A stretch of 64,000 bases of DNA from Streptomyces sp. NBC_00878 (lineage in GTDB: Bacteria; Actinomycetota; Actinomycetes; Streptomycetales; Streptomycetaceae). Every line of letters begins with the position of its first letter. The first letter of the stretch is position 1. The DNA lies in contig NZ_JAPEOK010000001.1 of assembly GCF_026341515.1 (NCBI RefSeq), forward strand, positions 5,084,001 to 5,148,000, written 5' to 3'. This document shows positions 59,123 through 64,000 of the stretch, piece by piece. Below the pieces are notes generated by a model. That model was not told the origin of the DNA. It made no database searches and saw only the letters and a program-made list of their open reading frames with translations. A program made the position numbers and the translations under genes.

Positions 59123-59376
59123 GGGGGTCAGCCTAGCTGGAGGGGCCTTGGCGCTGAGGCGGCGCGGGGGGCATGGGTGGGGGGCATGGGCGGGTTTGTG
59201 GGGATGGGTTCGTGGGCGTGCGGGGCGGGCGCGGGCGGGCAGGGCGTGGTGTGGGGGCGAAGGCGGGTCGGGGTGCGGAGGCCGGGGGCGGGGGCGGGAC
59301 GTGATGGGGGTGCGGGTCGTGATGGGTGGCGGGAGCGGAGGGGGGTGGGGGCAGGTCGTGGTGCGTGGCCTGGTGC

Positions 59377-59466
59377 GGGTCGTGGCGGGTGGCGAGGGGG
59401 GCGGGTCGTGGTGGGTGGCGAGGGGGGCGGGTCGTGGTGGGTGGCGAGGGGGGCGGGTCGTGGTGG
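59377..59466. repeat. 26-bp G-rich tandem repeat, 3.5 copies
   Basis: Units start at 59377, 59403, 59429 and 59455 (partial). They are near identical, each with GGGTGG and a G6 run, so G-quadruplex formation is possible. Confidence 0.9.
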
Positions 59467-59518
59467 GCTGGTCGCGCCCGCGCGGCGGAGCCGCATATGG
59501 CGCAGTCCTGCGCCCCTT
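59464..59518. repeat. Dispersed repeat, TGGTCGCGCCCGCGCGGCGG family
   Basis: Third full copy of the family seen at 48034 and 55345, abutting the 26-bp array and 47 bp before the dnaX stop. Confidence 0.75.
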
Positions 59519-59564
59519 GCGCCCGCCTATGCCCGCCGGTCCCCCCTGCGCCCGCCAGGGCCGC

Positions 59565-62027
59565 TCACTCGTTGGAGAACTCCTCCATCACCGTCGCTCC
59601 CAGTTCCCTCACGATCAGTTCGTGGCCCGACAGGGCCGACTCGTCGAGGTCCGGATCGTCGTCCTCCGGGGTGTCGTCCTCGGGAGATACGGGGGGCGGT
59701 TCCGGAGCGGAGGGGCGGGAGGCGGGTGAGGGTCCCGGAGCGCCCGCGGATGCGGAAGCGGGTGCATGTGTGGACGTCGCCTGCCCCTGGGGCCCCGTGG
59801 CGGCGGGCCGGGAGGCGGCCTGAGCGGAGGGCTGCTGCGGGGTGGCGGGGTGGGATGCGGCCGGGGTCGCGGTGCCTCCCGACCCGTATCCGCCTCCGTA
59901 CCCACCACCTTGTCCCTGTCCTCCGCCATATCCACCACCTTGGCCTCCGCCTTGCCCACCGCCATAACCGGGCCCGGGCGCGGGCGGTGCTGCCGAACCC
60001 CCGGACGGGTCGACGACCGACTCGACCTTCCACTGCACGTTGAACTGCTCGGCCAGCGCCTGCTTGAGCACTTCCTCGCTGCCGCTGCTCGCGAAGTTGT
60101 CCCGCGCTCCCGCGTTGACGAAGCCGAGCTGGAGGGTGGTGCCGTCGAAGCCGACCACCTGCGCGTTCTGACTGAGCAGGATCCAGGTGAAGCGGCGTCG
60201 GTTCTTCACCGCCTCAAGGATGTTCGGCCACAGCATGCGGGGGTCGGGGCCGCCGCTCGGGGGAGCGGCGGGTGCGGCGTGCGCCGGAGGGGCGGAGGTG
60301 TACGTCGATGCCGGGGCCTGGGCCTGAGACGGGGGCTGAGCCTGGGCCGGAGGGGGACCGGACGCCGGCGTGGGCGGCTGTCCCCCGCCCGCGGGTGCTG
60401 CGGTCGGCCACCCACCGGGGCGCCGACCACTGCCCGCGGCGGTCGCGGCGGGCCAGGCACCGGGAGCACCGCCGGCCGCGGGAGCCGAGGGCGGCATCTG
60501 GGCGGGCGGCTGTTCCGGGGCGGGCGCGGGCGGACCGGGAGTAGCGGGAGGGGGCGGAGCCTGCGCAGGCGTGCCCCCCGTCGGGGCGTGGCCCGACTCG
60601 GGACCCGTATCGCCGCCGGGGCCTCCGGCCCCCCGTACAGCAGCGCGAGCCGCGGCGGCCCCGCCCCCCGGCGGAACAGAGGGCCCGGACGAAACGGGTG
60701 GAGCGGAGGGACCAGGCGGCCCGGATGGGCCGGGCGGCCCAGGAGCAACCGTGCCCCCGCCGCCCTGCATGCCCTGCCCCCCTCCGGGCATCCGCATCCC
60801 GGCATGCGCGTCGGGCCCGGGTACGTACCCCATGGGGGGCGCGCCGGCCGGCCCCGACGCCGTGAAGTTCACCCCGCGCTCGATCCGGTCGAGCCGGGCC
60901 ATGACGGACCGCTCGTCGCCGTACGCCGCGGGCAGCAGCACGCGCGCGCAGATCAGTTCGAGCTGGAGGCGGGGCGAGGTGGCCCCGCGCATCTCCGTGA
61001 GTCCTTCGTTGACGAGGTCGGCGGCCCGGCTGAGCTCGGCGGCGCCGAACACTCCGGCCTGGGCCGTCATCCGCTCCACGACATCGGTGGGAGCGTCGAT
61101 GAGCCCCTTCTCCCCCGCGTCCGGCACGGCCGCCAGGATGACCAGATCCCGCAACCGCTCCAGCAGGTCGGCGACGAACCGCCGAGGATCGTTTCCGCCC
61201 TCGATGACCCGGTCGACGACCTCGAAGGCGGCGGCGCCGTCCCCCGCGGCGAAGGCCTCGACCACGGAATCGAGAAGCGACCCGTCCGTATAACCGAGCA
61301 GCGAGGTGGCCATGGCGTACGTGACGCCGTCGTCCCCGGCGCCCGCCAGCAACTGGTCCATGACGGACATGGAGTCACGCACGGACCCGGCCCCGGCGCG
61401 CACGACCAGCGGAAGCACCCCGTCCTCGACGGGGCTGCCCTCGCGCCCGCACACCTCGCTCAGGTACTCCCGCAGAGTCCCCGGTGGCACGAGCCGGAAC
61501 GGATAGTGATGCGTACGCGACCGAATGGTCCCGATGACCTTCTCGGGTTCGGTGGTGGCGAAGATGAACTTGAGGTGCTCGGGCGGCTCCTCGACGACCT
61601 TCAGCAGCGCGTTGAACCCCGCCGACGTGACCATGTGGGCCTCGTCGATGATGTAGATCTTGTACCGGCTGCCGGCGGGCCCGAAGAAGGCCTTCTCTCG
61701 CAGGTCACGGGCGTCGTCCACACCGCCGTGGGAGGCGGCGTCGATCTCGATGACGTCGATGGAACCGGGCCCGTTGCGCGCGAGGTCGCGGCAGGACTGG
61801 CACTCCCCGCACGGCGTCGGGGTGGGCCCCTGCTCGCAGTTCAGACACCGCGCCAGGATCCGCGCACTGGTCGTCTTCCCGCACCCACGCGGCCCGCTGA
61901 ACAGGTACGCGTGATTGACCCGGTTGTTCCGCAGCGCCTGCTGCAACGGGTCGGTGACATGCTCCTGCCCGATGACCTCGGCGAACGACTCCGGGCGATA
62001 ACGGCGGTACAGCGCGAGAGACGACAC
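59565..62027 (-). CDS. dnaX: DNA polymerase III subunits gamma and tau
   Basis: 820 aa from GTG 62027, where the conserved N-terminus [11 protein letters not shown] begins; the frame continues upstream through the SRP RNA gene and is not coding there. AAA+ clamp loader: Walker [11 protein letters not shown], zinc cysteines (C-L-N-C, C-G-E-C, C), and I-I-D-E-A-H-M. A Pro/Gly/Ala-rich linker (about 430-700, including Y-G-G-G-Q repeats near 720) and a C-terminal tau-like end follow. I see no obvious slippery A-run for gamma production. It loads the sliding clamp at replication. Confidence 0.96.
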   Translation of the reverse strand: MSSLALYRRYRPESFAEVIGQEHVTDPLQQALRNNRVNHAYLFSGPRGCGKTTSARILARCLNCEQGPTPTPCGECQSCRDLARNGPGSIDVIEIDAASHGGVDDARDLREKAFFGPAGSRYKIYIIDEAHMVTSAGFNALLKVVEEPPEHLKFIFATTEPEKVIGTIRSRTHHYPFRLVPPGTLREYLSEVCGREGSPVEDGVLPLVVRAGAGSVRDSMSVMDQLLAGAGDDGVTYAMATSLLGYTDGSLLDSVVEAFAAGDGAAAFEVVDRVIEGGNDPRRFVADLLERLRDLVILAAVPDAGEKGLIDAPTDVVERMTAQAGVFGAAELSRAADLVNEGLTEMRGATSPRLQLELICARVLLPAAYGDERSVMARLDRIERGVNFTASGPAGAPPMGYVPGPDAHAGMRMPGGGQGMQGGGGTVAPGPPGPSGPPGPSAPPVSSGPSVPPGGGAAAARAAVRGAGGPGGDTGPESGHAPTGGTPAQAPPPPATPGPPAPAPEQPPAQMPPSAPAAGGAPGAWPAATAAGSGRRPGGWPTAAPAGGGQPPTPASGPPPAQAQPPSQAQAPASTYTSAPPAHAAPAAPPSGGPDPRMLWPNILEAVKNRRRFTWILLSQNAQVVGFDGTTLQLGFVNAGARDNFASSGSEEVLKQALAEQFNVQWKVESVVDPSGGSAAPPAPGPGYGGGQGGGQGGGYGGGQGQGGGYGGGYGSGGTATPAASHPATPQQPSAQAASRPAATGPQGQATSTHAPASASAGAPGPSPASRPSAPEPPPVSPEDDTPEDDDPDLDESALSGHELIVRELGATVMEEFSNE

Positions 62028-62256
62028 GCATACGAGGTTATAGGCGCCCACTGACAACGGGGACCGTCCACCGGGCTCCACCGACGCCACGGGCCCACAG
62101 GTCTTCCCCGAAGGCGCCCGGAAAGGGGTGCGGCAAGGGGTCCACAGCAAGGCGTCCTGTAAGAGGCCCGTTCCCCTCTGCCCATCGCCCGCCACCAGTC
62201 GCCGACGGCACCGCCGCCGACCACCATCTACCGCCGCCCGAACCCCGCAAACGCAA

Positions 62257-62348
62257 GCGCCCCTCACGCACCCGCCAGAGCCAACCTACCCTTGCTGCCT
62301 TCCGGCCCTGGGGGAGTTCAGTCAGATAGCGCCACGTGAGGGGCTCCG
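62257..62348 (-). ncRNA. ffs: Signal recognition particle RNA (small bacterial type)
   Basis: On the minus strand the apical domain GGCCGGAAGGCAGCAAGGGT is the conserved Ffh-binding loop. The outer helix GCCCCTCACG/CGTGAGGGGC closes it (62337-62346 with 62259-62268). Exact ends are uncertain by a few bases. Its place just upstream of dnaX is common in actinobacteria. Confidence 0.93.
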
Positions 62349-62419
62349 CACAGGGTACCCGATCTGAGCGGGGGGAACGAGTTCGCGAGCACTCCTCAAC
62401 GTCTTGTATTGTTTGCGGC

Positions 62420-62507
62420 GGAGGATTCGCCTAGTGGCCTAGGGCGCACGCTTGGAAAGCGTGTTGGGGGCAACCCCTCACGAGTTCGAATCTCGTATCC
62501 TCCGCCA
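62420..62507 (+). tRNA. tRNA-Ser (GGA), CCA encoded
   Basis: Class II tRNA with long variable arm: acceptor GGAGGAT/ATCCTCC, anticodon loop CTTGGAAA (GGA), variable arm TTGGGGGCAACCCCT, T-loop TTCGAAT, and encoded CCA at 62505-62507. The integrase gene immediately downstream suggests its 3' end is an attachment site. Confidence 0.97.
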
Positions 62508-62527
62508 GTGCCTCACCGGGCACGATG

Positions 62528-62563
62528 TCGAAGGGCCCCACCGCTTGCGGTGGGGCCCTTCGA
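62528..62563. terminator. Hairpin between tRNA-Ser and the integrase gene
   Basis: 17-bp perfect stem (TCGAAGGGCCCCACCGC) with a TT loop, between two convergent genes. It ends 7 bp before the integrase stop. Confidence 0.88.
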
Positions 62564-62569
62564 CGGTTC

Positions 62570-63853
62570 TCAGCCCTCGTTGTCCTGGTTTTTGTCCACA
62601 GCGGGTGTCTCCGGGGTTCCCCAGATGGCTTCGGCGATCTTCCGGGCAACGTCCTTGAGCATGGCGTCCGGCACGTGGAGGTACCGGGCTCGCATGCTTG
62701 CGGAGGTGCCCGGCTCCCACCCCATGATCTGATCAATGACCCGGGCCGGGACACCGAGCAGCATGAGCACAGTGGCGGCCGTGTGCCGGGCGTCGTGCAG
62801 CCGAGCGTTCCGAACCCTCGCGTCTTCCAGCAGTCGCTTCCAGTCGTGGTAGTCCGTGTTCGGGCTCAGCGGGCCACCCAGGGGCTTGGTGAACACGTAG
62901 TCCGACTCGATCCACAGGTTGCCGGCCGCCTTGCGCTCGCGCGCTTGCGTCTCGGCATGTGCACGGAGCATGGCGACCAGCGGGCCGGGCAGGGGCACGG
63001 CGCGTCGGCCCGCTCGGGACTTGGTGTTCTTGGTCTCGCGCCGGACCTGCACCTTGTCCCGGCAGTACCCCGCCTTCCGGCCGCACGGTGAGGCTTCCGG
63101 GCACCCGTGCTCGTATCTGGGACGCAGACGGTTCCGACGCAGCTTCAGGTACTCGTTGTCCAGGTCGACGTCAGACCAGCGCAGTCCGAGTGTCTCGCCC
63201 TGCCGCAGTCCGAGCGCCAGTGCCAGCATCCAACGGGCGCTGTTCCGGCGCTTGTTGGCTTCCAGCAACAGGCACTGAACCTCTTCCACGGAGTAGGGCT
63301 CAACCTCTGATTCGTCCTCTTCCATCCGCGGCGGCTTCGCCAGCGCGGCGGCGTTCTTCGCCGCGTAGCCGCGCCGTACCGCCTCCCCCAGGGCGGTGCG
63401 GGCCGTGCGGTGAGCCTGGTGAGCGGTACCGGCCTTGCGCGCCCCTTTCGCCTGCATACGGCGATACAGACTCTCCAGGTGCTCGGGCTGCAACCGGTCA
63501 AGGCGGTGCTTGCCGACACCGGGCACGAGGTGAACGCGAACGGCGACCTCGTAGCCGTCGTAGGTGTTCTCGCTGACGGTCGGCTTCGCAATGTTCTCAA
63601 CCCAGTGCTGAAGCCACTTCTCAACCGTCCAAGCCTTGCCCGGCTGTTGCGCCGAACCCGCGTCGCGCTGCTTCTCCAGCTTCTTGACTTCCCCGACCAG
63701 GTCCTCGCGCGTCTTGCGCGTCAGGTGCCGGCGGTACGGCTCCCCGTTGTCCTTGTAGCCCATCGGGACGCGGGCGTGCCAACGGCCGTCTTTCCCGAGG
63801 TAGATCGCGGATTCGCCGTTGGCGCGGCGGGTGCCCTTCTTCTTCTCTGCCAC
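62570..63853 (-). CDS. Tyrosine-type site-specific integrase
   Basis: 427 aa from GTG 63853 with GGAG upstream. An N-terminal arm-binding part (A-I-Y-L-G-K-D-G-R-W-H-A-R-V) is followed by a SAM-like core-binding domain (W-T-V-E-K-W-L-Q-H-W). The catalytic domain has Arg in G-L-R-Q-G-E-T-L-G-L-R-W, H-D-A-R-H-T-A-A-T and the nucleophile Tyr in R-A-R-Y-L-H-V. A Cys-bearing insert (Y-E-H-G-C-P, P-C-G-R-K-A-G-Y-C) is seen in actinomycete AICE/phage integrases. It is oriented toward tRNA-Ser with its 3' end 63 bp from the tRNA, the standard layout of an element integrated at a tRNA 3' end. Confidence 0.95.
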   Translation of the reverse strand: MAEKKKGTRRANGESAIYLGKDGRWHARVPMGYKDNGEPYRRHLTRKTREDLVGEVKKLEKQRDAGSAQQPGKAWTVEKWLQHWVENIAKPTVSENTYDGYEVAVRVHLVPGVGKHRLDRLQPEHLESLYRRMQAKGARKAGTAHQAHRTARTALGEAVRRGYAAKNAAALAKPPRMEEDESEVEPYSVEEVQCLLLEANKRRNSARWMLALALGLRQGETLGLRWSDVDLDNEYLKLRRNRLRPRYEHGCPEASPCGRKAGYCRDKVQVRRETKNTKSRAGRRAVPLPGPLVAMLRAHAETQARERKAAGNLWIESDYVFTKPLGGPLSPNTDYHDWKRLLEDARVRNARLHDARHTAATVLMLLGVPARVIDQIMGWEPGTSASMRARYLHVPDAMLKDVARKIAEAIWGTPETPAVDKNQDNEG

Positions 63854-63937
63854 AGGCAGGCTCCTGTTTCTTGGTGTCGGGATGGGGACCGGGGCGGCGG
63901 GCTGTCCTGTCCGGGAGTGCTGCCGCCCCGGGCGTGG

Positions 63938-64000
63938 TCAAGCGGCTCGTTTGGCTGCGCGTCGGCGGGCGAGGTATTCGGCGGGTGCGTCTGCGGGGAC
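63938..64000 (-). CDS. C-terminal end of an upstream element gene (partial)
   Basis: Twenty in-frame codons run from the right edge to a TGA at 63940-63938, reading A-P-A-E-Y-L-A-R-R-R-A-A-K-R-A-A before the stop. The basic Ala/Arg-rich end sits 84 bp before the integrase start, where elements of the pSAM2 type carry a replication initiator or excisionase gene. Too little is visible to choose. Confidence 0.4.
   Translation of the reverse strand, partial: VPADAPAEYLARRRAAKRAA

Larger units (their letters stand above)
59123..59564. other. G-rich intergenic region purD / dnaX
   Basis: 442 bp, strongly G-skewed on the + strand. It contains imperfect repeats, a 26-bp tandem array (59377-59466) and a dispersed repeat copy (59464-59518). 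Long open frames here are low-complexity Gly/Arg and not credible genes. Confidence 0.6.

Noticed and set aside
59177..59560. Gly/Arg-rich + strand frames between purD and dnaX
   Set aside because: Pure product of the G-skewed repeats, with no ribosome site or conserved pattern.
59565..60900. Programmed frameshift site for a short DnaX (gamma) form
   Set aside because: No A-rich slippery heptamer was seen in the GC-rich linker, so there is no basis for claiming one.
62028..62267. 80-residue N-terminal extension of DnaX
   Set aside because: It overlaps the SRP RNA region, and the conserved DnaX N-terminus begins right at the GTG 62027.
63621..63941. 106-codon frame opening 84 bp before the integrase (possible xis)
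   Set aside because: It starts at a TTG without a ribosome site and then shadows the integrase in another frame. It has no helix-turn-helix.

Overview
The window is a GC-rich actinobacterial chromosome segment, almost certainly Streptomyces. It carries bldC (68 aa), a SARP activator, an Lsr2-family protein, a gas-vesicle operon, many GTG starts, ATGA/GTGA stop-start overlaps, and a core gene order (hrpA, bldC, vdh, DUF3073, purM, purF, purL/Q/S, lsr2-like, ABC/two-component block, purC, purD, dnaX, SRP RNA, tRNA-Ser) that I recall from S. coelicolor and its relatives. Gene names rest on motif and order recognition from the sequence alone; no database search was run.

Layout. (1) 1-9.2 kb is an accessory block that looks like the tailoring and regulatory flank of an aromatic (type II) polyketide cluster. 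It holds a Tat-exported, bicovalent-type FAD oxidase (cut by the window edge), an MFS exporter, a FrnE/DsbA-like oxidoreductase, an HxlR regulator, an F420-type LLM oxidoreductase, two SDRs (one of 261 aa, closely ActIII-like), a SnoaL-like protein, a SARP, an MBL-fold protein (ActIV-like cyclase candidate) and an ActVB-like flavin reductase. No KS/CLF/ACP genes are visible; if the cluster is complete they lie to the left. (2) 9.3-13.8 kb: a NarL/DesR-type two-component pair divergent from an MMPL transporter. (3) 13.8-17.6 kb: a gas-vesicle operon, gvpO-A-F-G-J-L-S-K, with an apparent one-base frameshift in gvpL and several short tandem repeats. (4) 17.6-29.2 kb: secreted proteins (a lipoprotein and an I36-type inhibitor), a PucR-type regulator, then an operon of three related lipoproteins, a peptidoglycan-binding adaptor and a MacB-like ABC transporter. 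This is divergent from an OmpR-type two-component system whose sensor domain shares the lipoproteins' cysteine module. (5) 29.5-62.5 kb: core chromosome with tRNA-Asp/Phe, hrpA, a second tRNA-Asp, bldC, vdh, the dispersed purine genes, tRNA-Gly genes, purC, purD, dnaX, SRP RNA and tRNA-Ser. (6) 62.5-64 kb: a tyrosine integrase just past tRNA-Ser, probably one end of an integrative element running off the right edge.

Most interesting observations: (a) a tRNA-Gly(UCC) at 48.2 kb lacks the D-loop GG and has GTGC in place of the T-loop GTTC. These are the hallmarks of the staphylococcal tRNA-Gly species reserved for cell-wall bridge synthesis, and Streptomyces peptidoglycan has a glycine bridge. 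(b) A shared Cys module occurs in three clustered lipoproteins, one distant lipoprotein and the extracytoplasmic domain of the adjacent kinase. (c) The polyketide tailoring block lacks its core synthase. (d) Frameshifts interrupt gvpL and a small gene near purL. (e) Perfect palindromes stand in front of hrpA, purSQL and several accessory regulators.
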